A stretch of DNA of 64,000 bases from DATKZM01 sp035527975 (GTDB taxonomy: Bacteria > Pseudomonadota > Alphaproteobacteria > JAPULJ01). A model generated the notes under the pieces. That model ran no database searches and had not been told where the DNA came from. It saw nothing but the letters and a program-made list of their open reading frames with translations. The stretch lies in assembly GCA_035527975.1 (NCBI GenBank), contig DATKZM010000105.1, forward strand, positions 1 to 64,000, given 5' to 3'. Made by a program: the position numbers and the translations under genes. The number at the start of each line of letters is the position of its first letter. Position 1 is the first letter of the stretch. Shown in pieces: positions 25,260 to 33,341 of this stretch.

Positions 25260-26639
25260 GTGAGCAGAATTTTGATCAAAGGCGGCTGGATCATCTCGAT
25301 GGACCCGAGTATCGGCGTTCTCGATCGCGGCGACGTGCTGGTCGAGGACGACCGGATCGCGGCCGTTGCCCCATCCATTGATGCGGGCAATATAGGCGCG
25401 GCGGGCGACGGCGAGATCATCGACGCCAGCCGCATGATCGTCATGCCGGGGCTGATCGATGCCCATCTCCACACCTGGCAGACGGGCATCCGCGGCATTG
25501 CCGGGAACTGGACGATGGGCCAGTACCTGCGCGGCATGCACGCAAATCTCGCCACCGGGTACAAGCCGCAGGACATTTATCTGGCCAACCTGGTCGGCGC
25601 GCTGCACCACATCGCGGGCGGGGTGACCACCATCTTCGACTGGTGCCACAACAACCCCACGCCCGACCATACCGACGCCGCTGTGCGCGGGCTGAGCGAG
25701 GCGGGCATCCGCGCGGTCTTCGCTCACGGCTCGCCCAAGCCCGATCCCAAGGAGGGCCAGAAACATTTCAGCGAGGTGCCGCACCCGGCGGCCGAGATCA
25801 AGCGGCTGCGGGATGGCGCCTTTGCCTCCGACGGCGGGCTGATGACCCTCGCCATGGCCATTTTGGGCCCCCACTACTCGACCTACGAGGTCACCCATCA
25901 CGACATGCTGCTGGCCCGCGAATACGGGCTCACGGCGAGTGCGCATATGAGCGGCGGCTTCCACCGCATGGTACCCGATGGGGTCTACAAGATGCGCGAC
26001 GACGGCCTGCTCGGGCCCAGTTTCAATATCGTTCACGGCAACGACCTCTCCGACGAGGAGCTCGATATCCTGACCGACCACGGCGTCACCTTCACGGTGA
26101 CGCCCGAGGTCGAGGTTCAGATGGGCTTCGGCGATCCGATCACCGGCCGGGTGATCGCGCGCGGCGGCGCGCCCTCGATCGGCGTCGATGTGGAATCGAA
26201 CATCGCCGGCGACATGTTCGCGGTGACCCGGACGGCATTGCAGATCCAGCGCCTGATCGACAACCGCCCCTTCGCCGAGGCGCATAAGGCAATCGAGAGC
26301 CTGTCGGTTTCGCCGCTGCAGGCGCTCGAATGGGCGACGCTCAACGGCGCGCGCATGATGGGGCTGGAGGACCGGACCGGCTCGCTGACGCCGGGCAAAC
26401 AGGCCGACGTGATCCTGATCCGGGCCGACGACTTCAATATCCACCCGGTCAACGATCCGGTGAATGCGGTGGTGTTTTACGCGACCGCGGCGAATGTCGA
26501 CACGGTGTTAATCGGCGGCGCGGTGCGCAAGCGCGGCGGCAAGCTCGACCATGCCGGCCTGTCCGATGCCATGGACCAGCTCGCCGCCTCCAGCGCGCGC
26601 ATCCTCAAAGGCTCGGGCGCCATGGCGGCGGCGCAGTAA
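25260..26639 (+). CDS. Amidohydrolase-superfamily deaminase/chlorohydrolase (TRZ/ATZ type)
   Basis: 459 aa from GTG 25260. The metal-binding motif of subtype III amidohydrolases is present: HxH in MPGLIDAHLHTWQTGIRGI (about residue 66), His in SAHMSGG, His in IVHGNDLSDEEL and Asp in GVDVESNIAGDMF. The C-terminus LTPGKQADVILIRADDFNI closes the beta-sandwich. Family members deaminate or dechlorinate purines, cytosine, triazines or S-adenosylhomocysteine; the substrate here is open. It has its own upstream region with the decamer repeat, and no obvious operon partner. Confidence 0.83.
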   Translation: MSRILIKGGWIISMDPSIGVLDRGDVLVEDDRIAAVAPSIDAGNIGAAGDGEIIDASRMIVMPGLIDAHLHTWQTGIRGIAGNWTMGQYLRGMHANLATGYKPQDIYLANLVGALHHIAGGVTTIFDWCHNNPTPDHTDAAVRGLSEAGIRAVFAHGSPKPDPKEGQKHFSEVPHPAAEIKRLRDGAFASDGGLMTLAMAILGPHYSTYEVTHHDMLLAREYGLTASAHMSGGFHRMVPDGVYKMRDDGLLGPSFNIVHGNDLSDEELDILTDHGVTFTVTPEVEVQMGFGDPITGRVIARGGAPSIGVDVESNIAGDMFAVTRTALQIQRLIDNRPFAEAHKAIESLSVSPLQALEWATLNGARMMGLEDRTGSLTPGKQADVILIRADDFNIHPVNDPVNAVVFYATAANVDTVLIGGAVRKRGGKLDHAGLSDAMDQLAASSARILKGSGAMAAAQ

Positions 26640-26822
26640 CACCAAAGGCCGGTGAGATTTACTGAGTGGCCTTTGGATAAGCGCGCCCTTCGGCAGGCTC
26701 AGGAGCGCGCCGCGCCTTGTGGCGCGGAAGCCAAGGCCGCGAACGCGGCCGCCCGGCGCTTGAGGGAACTTATTAGGTTGCCTAGCTTCGCCTGATCATT
26801 GTCCTATCAATAAATTAGGCCA

Positions 26823-28025
26823 TCAGTACAGGAGGAACGGCGCGCGGCGTTCGGCCCATGCCGCTTCGTCTTTTGCCAGGCGGCTTTCCAGATCGGCCGG
26901 CGTGGCGGCAGGATCGTCGACCCATTCGCGCAAGTATGTCCCGCCGCTGAGGAGGTCGATCGCCAAGCGTTCGGTCTCGTATTCGTAAGGGAAGTCGCGC
27001 CAGATATCGTAGTCGGGATGCTCGGCGCGCACCGCCTTGAGCAGCAGCGCCGCCAATCGATACGGCCGGAAGGCATGATGGCCGTAAGCCGAACTGTCGG
27101 CGTGGATCTGCAGCCCCGAACACATTGACCCGGCATGTTTATGAAACGTCGGCTCGAAGAAGCACGGCCGCACCAGGCAGCCGGCCAACCATTGACGCTG
27201 CAATGATTGCATGCCGGCCAGCACGGCCTCGAAATCGATATCGGGCGCGCCGATCACTTCGAGCGCCGTCGTCGTGCCCCGGCCTTCGGACAGCGTCGTG
27301 CCCTCGAACAGCACCGTGCCGGGAAAGGCGCGCGCCATGTTGAGGCTGGAAGCGTTGGGGCTCGGGTTGACCCAGGCCAGCTCGCCGAGCGGCCAGCCGT
27401 AGCCGGGGCCGGCCTCGGGATCGTAGCCGGTCATCGGCACGACGCTCAGATCAACGTCGAGGCGCTTCTCCGCCACGTACCATTTGGCGAGCTCGGCGAA
27501 GGTGAGCCCGTGGCGCATGATGAGCGGCCCGGCGCCGACGAAGCTCTCCCAGCCATCCTCCAGGATTGTGCCCTCGACCGGCCGCCCGGCGGGGTTGGGG
27601 CGGTCGAGCACCAGCACGGTCTTGCCCGCCTTGGCGCAGGCCTCGAGCATGTAGAACAACGTCGTGACATAGGTGTAGATGCGCGTGCCGATATCCTGCA
27701 GGTCGACGACCAGCGCATCGAAGGACGCCAGCATTTCGTCGCTCGGAGTGCGGACCTCGCCGTAGAGGCTGAACACCGGGATGGCGTGGCGGGGGTCTTT
27801 GTAGTCCGCCGTCTCGATCATGTTGTCCTGCTTGTCGCCCCGCATGCCGTGCTGCGGGCCGAAGGCCGCCGCCAGCGCGATCCCCTCGCACGCCGCCAGC
27901 GCATCGAGCGCGTGAACGCCCGCGCCGGTCAGCGAGGCCGGGTGGCCGAGCACGGCAACGCGCTTGCCCGCGAGCGGCGCGCGCAGCGCCGGTTCCTCAA
28001 GAAATCGGTCGAGACCCAGTTTCAT
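26823..28025 (-). CDS. DUF1343 exo-beta-N-acetylmuramidase-like (NamZ family)
   Basis: 400 aa covering the whole DUF1343 fold. AVLGHPASLTGAGVHALDAL, FGPQHGMRGDKQDNMI and VVDLQDIGTRIYTYVTTLFY (about residues 100-125) are the family landmarks, with LDRPNPAGRPVEG further on. The best-known member, Bacillus NamZ, removes terminal MurNAc from peptidoglycan fragments. There is no signal peptide at the N-terminus (MKLGLDRFLEEPALRAPLAG), so it may act in the cytoplasm in recycling, in line with the AmpG permease at 10.5 kb. It is monocistronic. Confidence 0.85.
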   Translation of the reverse strand: MKLGLDRFLEEPALRAPLAGKRVAVLGHPASLTGAGVHALDALAACEGIALAAAFGPQHGMRGDKQDNMIETADYKDPRHAIPVFSLYGEVRTPSDEMLASFDALVVDLQDIGTRIYTYVTTLFYMLEACAKAGKTVLVLDRPNPAGRPVEGTILEDGWESFVGAGPLIMRHGLTFAELAKWYVAEKRLDVDLSVVPMTGYDPEAGPGYGWPLGELAWVNPSPNASSLNMARAFPGTVLFEGTTLSEGRGTTTALEVIGAPDIDFEAVLAGMQSLQRQWLAGCLVRPCFFEPTFHKHAGSMCSGLQIHADSSAYGHHAFRPYRLAALLLKAVRAEHPDYDIWRDFPYEYETERLAIDLLSGGTYLREWVDDPAATPADLESRLAKDEAAWAERRAPFLLY

Positions 28026-28083
28026 CGCGCCAGTTTAGCGCGGCGGGCCCGCGCGAGCGAAGCGGGGATCGTGCTGGGCGGAA

Positions 28084-28482
28084 TTACAGATGACTCACAG
28101 CAGTTCCGCTACTTCCCCTCCCCCCTTGAGGGGGAGGGTCAGGGAGGGGGGTGTGGCCAAGCAGATATGACTGCAAATCGGTCAGCACGCCCTCGATGTT
28201 GCGCAGCACCTCATTGTTCCAGTAGCGCACGACCCGATAGCCACGCGATTCCAGCCACTGCGTTCGCTCCGCGTCGTGCTCGACCCGTTCGACATGTTGT
28301 CCGCCATCGATCTCGACGACCAGCTTTGCCTCCGGGCAGAAGAAATCGACGATGTAGGGACCGATCGGTTGCTGGCGGCGAAAGCGGAACGCGCCGAGTT
28401 GGCGCCTTCGAAGGTGCAACCATAGCGCCTGCTCGGCGTCGGTCTGGTTCTTGCGAAGTTGACGCGCGCGCGGCAATGGCAT
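28084..28482 (-). CDS. DUF559 endonuclease-like protein with repeat-encoded C-terminus
   Basis: 132 aa, a Vsr/restriction-endonuclease-like fold. RQLRKNQTDAEQALWLHLRR (about 7-26), FRRQQPIGPYIVDFFCPEAK and LVVEIDGGQH (Asp, Glu-x-Asp) are the DUF559 core. The last 20 or so residues (GHTPLPDPPPQGGRGSS) are not part of the domain: they are the translation of a family C palindromic repeat at 28114-28156. A second copy in inverted orientation sits 32 bp upstream of the start (28514-28555). The function of DUF559 is unsettled; DNA cleavage is the family prediction. Confidence 0.85.
   Translation of the reverse strand: MPLPRARQLRKNQTDAEQALWLHLRRRQLGAFRFRRQQPIGPYIVDFFCPEAKLVVEIDGGQHVERVEHDAERTQWLESRGYRVVRYWNNEVLRNIEGVLTDLQSYLLGHTPLPDPPPQGGRGSSGTAVSHL
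28114..28156. repeat. Family C repeat inside the DUF559 reading frame (left copy)
   Basis: On the minus strand it reads CACACCCCCCTCCCTGACC and then a hairpin CCCTCCCCCTCAAGGGGGGA. It encodes the C-terminal tail of the DUF559 protein. It is nearly identical to the copy at 28514-28555 read on the plus strand, so the gene lies between inverted copies. Confidence 0.88.
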
Positions 28483-28513
28483 GGCTTTGATTGTGACATT
28501 GTCAAATACGGGA

Positions 28514-28555
28514 GCACACCCCCCTCCCTAGCCCTCCCCCTCAAGGGGGGAGGGA
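28514..28555. repeat. Family C repeat upstream of DUF559 (right copy)
   Basis: On the plus strand it reads CACACCCCCCTCCCTAGCC followed by the hairpin CCCTCCCCCTCAAGGGGGGA. The asymmetric leader faces the DUF559 gene and the hairpin faces outwards, mirror-image to the copy at 28114-28156. Confidence 0.88.
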
Positions 28556-28619
28556 ATGAAGGCGTGCACCTCGCGGACAAGCGCATCTCAAATTGGATTG
28601 TTATGACCGGCCCGACTGA

Positions 28620-28721
28620 TCGCGCTTCGCGGTTTGGATCGCTTCGCGGCTTGGAGCGCTTCGCGGCTTGGCGCGTTTCACGGCTGATCCCGTTTCGCTG
28701 CTGATCTCGTTTCACGAGATC
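28620..28721. repeat. 17-bp tandem repeat, six units, ending in the dnaJ stop
   Basis: Consecutive 17-mers start at 28620, 28637, 28654, 28671, 28688 and 28705, with consensus GNNCGYTTCRCGGCTKR. Units two and three differ by one base (GATCGCTTCGCGGCTTG, GAGCGCTTCGCGGCTTG). The last unit (TCTCGTTTCACGAGATC) overlaps the dnaJ stop codon and forms a 9-bp hairpin with CTGATCTCG/CGAGATCAG. Confidence 0.88.
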
Positions 28722-29877
28722 AGTCTTTCAGATCCTCCCACAGCTCCTTCACCTTGGAGAAGAAGCCTTCGGATTCGGGGCTGGTGTTCTTGCCGCCGGC
28801 GGCCTCGAATTCGCGCAGGATTTCCTGCTGCTTTTTCGACAGGTTGCGCGGCGTCTCGATGGCGACCTCGATATACATATCGCCCCGCGACTTGGCGCGC
28901 AGCACCGACATGCCCTTGCCGCGCAGGCGGAACTGGGCGCCCGACTGGGTGCCCGCCGGTATGTTGACCCGCGCGCGCGAGCCCTCCACCGTCGGCACCT
29001 CGACCGAGCCGCCGAGCGCCGCCGTGGTCATCGGGATCGGCACCCGGCAATAGACGTTGGCGCCGTCGCGCTGAAAGAACGGGTGCGGCGCCACGGTGAT
29101 GAAGATGTAAAGGTCGCCTTGTGCGGCGCCGCGCATGCCCGCCTCGCCCTCGCCGGCCAGACGAATGCGCGTGCCGTCGTCGACGCCCGCCGGGATGGTG
29201 ACCGAAAGCGTGCGTTCCTTATGCGTGCGCCCGGTGCCGTGGCAGACCTTGCACGGGTTCTGGATCACCTGGCCCGCGCCGTTGCAGGTCGGACAGGTGC
29301 GCTCGATGGTGAAGAAGCCTTGCGTCGCGCGTACCCGGCCGCGGCCCTGGCAGGACTGGCAATTGACCGGCTTCGATCCGCCCTCCGCGCCCGAGCCGTC
29401 ACAGGTCTCGCAAGCGACCGAGGCCGGCACGCGGACCGTCGTCTTCTTGCCCTGGAAGGCGTCCTCCAGGCCGATCTCCAGATTGTAGCGAAGATCGTTG
29501 CCGCGCGCGGCGCGCTCTTGGCCGCGCCGGCCGCCGCCCACGAAATCGCCGAACATCTCATCGAAGATATCGGCAAAGCCCGAGCCGAACTCAAAGCCCG
29601 CCGCACCGCCGCCGCCCTGCCCACCCTGGCCGGCGCCGAAGGGCCCGCCGCCCTCGAAGGCGGCATGGCCGAAGCGGTCGTAGGCCGCCCGCTTCTCGCC
29701 ATCCTTCAGGATGTCGTACGCTTCGTTGGCGTCCTTGAACTTGGCTTCGGCGCTGGCGTCGCCCGGATTGCGGTCCGGGTGCAGCTCCATGGCGAGCTTG
29801 CGATAGGCCTTTTTCAGCTCGGCATCGGTGGCGCCGCGCTCAACGCCGAGGGTCTCGTAGTAATCGCTTTTGGCCAT
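28720..29877 (-). CDS. dnaJ: Chaperone DnaJ (Hsp40)
   Basis: 385 aa, full class-A DnaJ. J domain with HPD in ELHPDRNPGD (about residue 33), a Gly/Phe-rich linker (about 75-105), four zinc repeats CxxCxGxG (CETCDGSG, CQSCQGRG, CPTCNGAG, CKVCHGTG, about residues 145-215) and the two C-terminal beta-barrel domains. It stimulates DnaK ATPase and delivers substrates. It lies 106 bp after dnaK in the same direction, in the standard heat-shock pair. The stop codon lies in a 17-bp tandem repeat. Confidence 0.98.
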   Translation of the reverse strand: MAKSDYYETLGVERGATDAELKKAYRKLAMELHPDRNPGDASAEAKFKDANEAYDILKDGEKRAAYDRFGHAAFEGGGPFGAGQGGQGGGGAAGFEFGSGFADIFDEMFGDFVGGGRRGQERAARGNDLRYNLEIGLEDAFQGKKTTVRVPASVACETCDGSGAEGGSKPVNCQSCQGRGRVRATQGFFTIERTCPTCNGAGQVIQNPCKVCHGTGRTHKERTLSVTIPAGVDDGTRIRLAGEGEAGMRGAAQGDLYIFITVAPHPFFQRDGANVYCRVPIPMTTAALGGSVEVPTVEGSRARVNIPAGTQSGAQFRLRGKGMSVLRAKSRGDMYIEVAIETPRNLSKKQQEILREFEAAGGKNTSPESEGFFSKVKELWEDLKD

Positions 29878-29983
29878 TCAGGACGCTCCCGCCGCTGATC
29901 CCCTGCCAGTATCGGCGCCGCCCGCGCCGACCCCGAAATCCTGCGGGCGCGGGCGGCGTGTTCCGATCATGACTGCGGTTGCG

Positions 29984-31924
29984 TTACGCCGATTTCTTCT
30001 TGTCGTCGTCGACTTCCTCGAAGTCGGCGTCGACGACCTTGTCGTCGTCCTTGCCACCGCCGGCCGGTTTGGCTTCGGCGGCGGTATCGTCATCGCCGCC
30101 TTCCGCCGCGGCGGCTTCCTGGCCGGCCTTGTAGATGGCCTCGCCGATCTTCTGGGCCGACTGGGCGAGCGTCTGGCTGGCGGCTTCGATCGCCCCCTTA
30201 TCCTCGCCGCCCAGCGCGTCCTTCAGCGTCTGGACATCGGCCTCGACCGCCGCCTTGTCGTCGGCGCCGATCTTGTCGCCATGCTCGGCGAGGTTCTTCT
30301 CGGTGCCGTGGACCAGCGCCTCGGCCTGGTTGCGGGCCTCGATCAGCGCGCGCTTTTCCTTGTCCTCGTCGGCATGGGCCTCGGCGTCCTTGACCATGCT
30401 GTCGATATCCGCGTCGGAGAGCCCGCCCGAGGCCTGGATGCGGATCTGCTGCTCCTTGCCGGTTGCGGTGTCCTTGGCGGAAACCTGGACGATGCCGTTG
30501 GCGTCGATGTCGAAAGTGACCTCGATTTGCGGCATGCCGCGCGGCGCGGGCGGCAGGCCGACCAGGTCGAACTGGCCGAGCAGCTTGTTGTCGGCCGCCA
30601 TCTCGCGCTCGCCCTGGGAGACGCGGATGGTCACCGCGCTCTGGTTGTCCTCGGCGGTCGAGAAGGTCTGCGACTTCTTGGTCGGGATCGTGGTGTTGCG
30701 ATCGATCAGCCGCGTGAACACGCCGCCCAGCGTTTCGATGCCGAGCGACAGCGGGGTCACGTCGAGGAGGACCACGTCCTTCACATCGCCCTGCAGCACG
30801 CCGGCCTGGATGGCGGCGCCGATGGCGACGACCTCGTCGGGATTGACGCCGCGATGCGGCTCGCGCCCGAACAGCGTCTTGACCGTCTCGAAGACCTTGG
30901 GCATGCGCGTCATGCCGCCGACCAGGATCACCTCGTCGATGTCGGAGGCCTTGAGCCCCGCATCCTTCAGCGCATCGAGGCAGGGCTTCTCGGTCTTCTC
31001 GATCAGATCGCCCACCAGCGCCTCGAGCTTGGCGCGCGTGAGCTTGATGTTGAGGTGCTTCGGCCCGGCGGCGTCGGCGGTGATGAAGGGCAGGTTGATC
31101 TCGGTCTGCGTCGCCGAGGACAGCTCGATTTTGGCCTTCTCGGCCTGTTCCTTCAAACGCTGGAGCGCCAGCTTGTCGGTGCGCAGATCGATCGACTGTT
31201 CCTTTTTGAACTCGTCGGCGAGGTAGTCGATGATGCGCTTGTCGAAGTCTTCGCCGCCGAGAAACGTGTCGCCGTTGGTCGACTTCACCTCGAAGACGCC
31301 GTCGCCGATCTCCAGGATCGAGACGTCGAAAGTGCCGCCGCCGAGATCGTAGACCGCGATGGTGCCGCCGCCCGTCTTCTCAAGCCCGTAGGCGAGCGCG
31401 GCCGCGGTCGGCTCGTTGATGATGCGCTTGACCTCGAGACCCGCGATCTTGCCGGCATCCTTGGTCGCCTGGCGCTGCTGGTCGTTGAAGTAGGCCGGGA
31501 CGGTGATGACCGCCTCGGTGACCGGCTCGCCCAGATAGGCCTCGGCATCCTCCTTCATCTTCTGAAGGATGAAGCCGGCGATCTGCGAGGGCGCGTATTT
31601 CTTGCCCTGGGCCTCGACCCAGGCATCGCCGTTCTCGCCCTTGACGATCTTGTAGGATACGAGGTCGACGTCCTTCTTGACCTCGTCGTCGGTGAAGCGC
31701 CGGCCGATCAGGCGCTTGATCGCGAACAGTGTATTCTCAGGATTGGTGACCGCCTGGCGCTTGGCGGACTGGCCGACGAGGCGTTCGTCGTCCACGGTGA
31801 ATGCGACCATCGAGGGTGTCGTCCGCGCGCCTTCCGCGTTCTCGATGACCTTGCCTTTGCCGCCTTCCATGACGGCGACGCACGAATTCGTCGTGCCCAA
31901 ATCGATACCGATTATCTTGCTCAT
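29984..31924 (-). CDS. dnaK: Chaperone DnaK (Hsp70)
   Basis: 646 aa, the expected length. Signatures: MSKIIGIDLGTTNSCVAVME at the N-terminus, the phosphate loop VYDLGGGTFDVSILEIGDG, VILVGGMTRMPKV and the linker/substrate domain (VVLLDVTPLSLGIETLGG, about residues 390-407). The C-terminal lid ends in an acidic, then basic tail EEVDDDKKKSA. A sigma-32-type promoter is 124 bp upstream at 32048-32076. It works with DnaJ and with GrpE, whose gene is 1.4 kb away beyond DUF1848. Confidence 0.98.
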   Translation of the reverse strand: MSKIIGIDLGTTNSCVAVMEGGKGKVIENAEGARTTPSMVAFTVDDERLVGQSAKRQAVTNPENTLFAIKRLIGRRFTDDEVKKDVDLVSYKIVKGENGDAWVEAQGKKYAPSQIAGFILQKMKEDAEAYLGEPVTEAVITVPAYFNDQQRQATKDAGKIAGLEVKRIINEPTAAALAYGLEKTGGGTIAVYDLGGGTFDVSILEIGDGVFEVKSTNGDTFLGGEDFDKRIIDYLADEFKKEQSIDLRTDKLALQRLKEQAEKAKIELSSATQTEINLPFITADAAGPKHLNIKLTRAKLEALVGDLIEKTEKPCLDALKDAGLKASDIDEVILVGGMTRMPKVFETVKTLFGREPHRGVNPDEVVAIGAAIQAGVLQGDVKDVVLLDVTPLSLGIETLGGVFTRLIDRNTTIPTKKSQTFSTAEDNQSAVTIRVSQGEREMAADNKLLGQFDLVGLPPAPRGMPQIEVTFDIDANGIVQVSAKDTATGKEQQIRIQASGGLSDADIDSMVKDAEAHADEDKEKRALIEARNQAEALVHGTEKNLAEHGDKIGADDKAAVEADVQTLKDALGGEDKGAIEAASQTLAQSAQKIGEAIYKAGQEAAAAEGGDDDTAAEAKPAGGGKDDDKVVDADFEEVDDDKKKSA

Positions 31925-32047
31925 CTTCCCTCACTCCGTTCCGGCAGACCCTTCAAGGCCCGGTTCCGGCACCCTGTAGGGCCCCCATGTGAAAGCAATA
32001 AAGAGCCACGATCTGCCCGTTGCCGGGCGTTACTCTCTCCGGATCAG

Positions 32048-32076
32048 ATATGGGGAGGCAGCGATTAGCCCGCAAG
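32048..32076 (-). promoter_or_regulatory. Sigma-32 (RpoH) promoter of dnaK-dnaJ
   Basis: On the minus strand CTTGCG (32076-32071), 15 bases, CCCCATAT (32055-32048). This agrees with the RpoH consensus CTTGAA-N13-17-CCCCATNT except in the last two bases of the -35 element. It predicts a leader of about 115 nt before the dnaK ATG at 31924. Confidence 0.75.
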
Positions 32077-32092
32077 ATTGTGCTTCACAATC
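32076..32092. promoter_or_regulatory. Inverted repeat GATTGTG-CTT-CACAATC touching the dnaK -35 element
   Basis: Perfect 7-bp arms (32076-32082 and 32086-32092) with a 3-nt spacer, directly upstream of and overlapping by one base the sigma-32 -35 box. It does not resemble CIRCE, the HrcA operator (TTAGCACTC-N9-GAGTGCTAA). It may be an operator for another regulator. Confidence 0.45.
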
Positions 32093-32201
32093 ATATGTGG
32101 GGGATTGCGGGGCCCCAAGGACCCCAGGCAGCCTGCCGGAATGAATTCCTTCGGGCCGGGGGCCAAATTCGGATGGACCCGCCGGCAGTCCCCGTGCTGA
32201 C

Positions 32202-33311
32202 ATGGCCGGCGCCATGATCGTCTCCGCCTCCTACCGCAGCGATATTCCGGCCTTCTATGGGCCGTGGTTCCTGCGTCGGCTCGCGGCCGGCTATGTCGTG
32301 GTCCGCAATCCCTATGGCGGGGCCGACTTCCGCGTCGATCTCAGGCCCGAGGCGGTCGACGGCTATATTTTCTGGACCCGCAACCCGGCGCCCTTCGAGG
32401 CGGCCTTGGCCGAGGTCGCCGGGTGCGGCACGCCCTTTGCCGTGCAGATGACGATCACCGGCTATCCGCGCGCGCTGGAAACCTCGGTGATCGAGGCGCC
32501 GCGCGCCGTCGCGCAGATGCACGCCATCGCCGGGACTTATGGGCCACGGGCCGCGGTGTGGCGCTACGATCCGATCCTCGCGACCTCGCTCACCCCGCCG
32601 GCCTGGCACCGCCGGAATTTCGCGGCGCTGGCGGGCGCGCTCGCCGGCGCGGTGGACGAGGTCGTCGTCTCCTGGGCGACGATCTACGCCAAGACCGCGC
32701 GCAATCTCGCCGCCGCCGCGCGGGCGCATGGCTTTGACTGGTCCGACCCGCCCGACGAGGAAAAACGCGCGCTGCTGCTTGAACTGGCAGAGATCGCGGC
32801 GACCCACGGCATGCAGATGACCCTCTGCTCCCAGCCGCAGCTCTTGCCCGACGCAGAAGCCCCTCACCCTAACCCTCTCCCCCAAGGGCAGAGGGAATTA
32901 GAGCGGGCGCTTCATATTCCCTCGCCCCTCGGGGGAGAGGGAGGGGCCCACGGCCGCAGGCCGCGGGAGGGGGAGGGGGCCGGCGGCGCAGGCAGCGCTC
33001 TCATCCTGCCCGCGCGCTGCGTCGATGCGGGCCGCCTGTCCGACATCGCCGGCCGGCCGATCGCCGCGAAGGACAAGGGCAACCGCCCGGGCTGCGAATG
33101 CGCGGAATCGCGCGACATCGGCGCTTACGACACCTGCCCGCATGGCTGCGTCTACTGCTACGCGGTCCAGAACAGGTCCCGCGCCCAGCGCCGCTTCAAG
33201 GCGCATGATCCCGATGATCCGATGCTGGGGCGCGATACGCCGACGGAAGACAAAACACGCCCCGACTTGAGGCCTGCGGCCCAACCCGATCTCTTCGGGA
33301 CCGACGCGTAG
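32202..33311 (+). CDS. DUF1848 protein with repeat-derived insertion
   Basis: 369 aa. N-terminal MIVSASYRSDIPAFYGPWFL, VVVRNPYGG and IFWTRNP are DUF1848 landmarks, and the C-terminus has the cysteine motif GCECAESRDIGAYDTCPHGC with VYCYA, similar to a metal- or Fe-S-binding radical-SAM-like cluster site. Between about residues 222 and 264 a low-complexity block (PHPNPLPQGQ, PSPLGGEGGAHGRRPREGEG) is the in-frame translation of palindromic repeats at 32860-32980, inserted in the linker between the two domains. The frame stays open, so the protein may still fold. The gene sits between dnaK and grpE on the opposite strand. The function is unknown. Confidence 0.82.
   Translation: MAGAMIVSASYRSDIPAFYGPWFLRRLAAGYVVVRNPYGGADFRVDLRPEAVDGYIFWTRNPAPFEAALAEVAGCGTPFAVQMTITGYPRALETSVIEAPRAVAQMHAIAGTYGPRAAVWRYDPILATSLTPPAWHRRNFAALAGALAGAVDEVVVSWATIYAKTARNLAAAARAHGFDWSDPPDEEKRALLLELAEIAATHGMQMTLCSQPQLLPDAEAPHPNPLPQGQRELERALHIPSPLGGEGGAHGRRPREGEGAGGAGSALILPARCVDAGRLSDIAGRPIAAKDKGNRPGCECAESRDIGAYDTCPHGCVYCYAVQNRSRAQRRFKAHDPDDPMLGRDTPTEDKTRPDLRPAAQPDLFGTDA
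32860..32980. repeat. Palindromic repeat cluster (family C type) inside DUF1848
   Basis: Three hairpins in a row: a CCTCACCCTAACCCTCTCCC unit (32860-32900), a CCCTCGCCCCTCGGGGGAGA unit (32917-32943) and a CGGCCGCAGGCCG-centred unit (about 32947-32977). They lie in phase within the coding sequence and account for about 40 residues not found in the DUF1848 fold. Confidence 0.85.
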
Positions 33312-33341
33312 GACGAAGCCGGCGTTTAGGCGTTCGTGCGT

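Noticed and set aside
28120..28490. DUF559 gene as part of a restriction-modification system
   Set aside because: No methyltransferase or specificity gene lies beside it; the neighbours are DUF1343 and dnaJ.
28500..28560. Family C hairpins as ordinary rho-independent terminators
   Set aside because: They lack T-tracts, occur before genes and inside genes, and carry a conserved asymmetric leader.
32202..33311. DUF1848 as a frameshifted or broken gene
   Set aside because: Both halves, including the C-terminal Cys motif, are in one frame without a stop; the odd block is a repeat inserted in phase.
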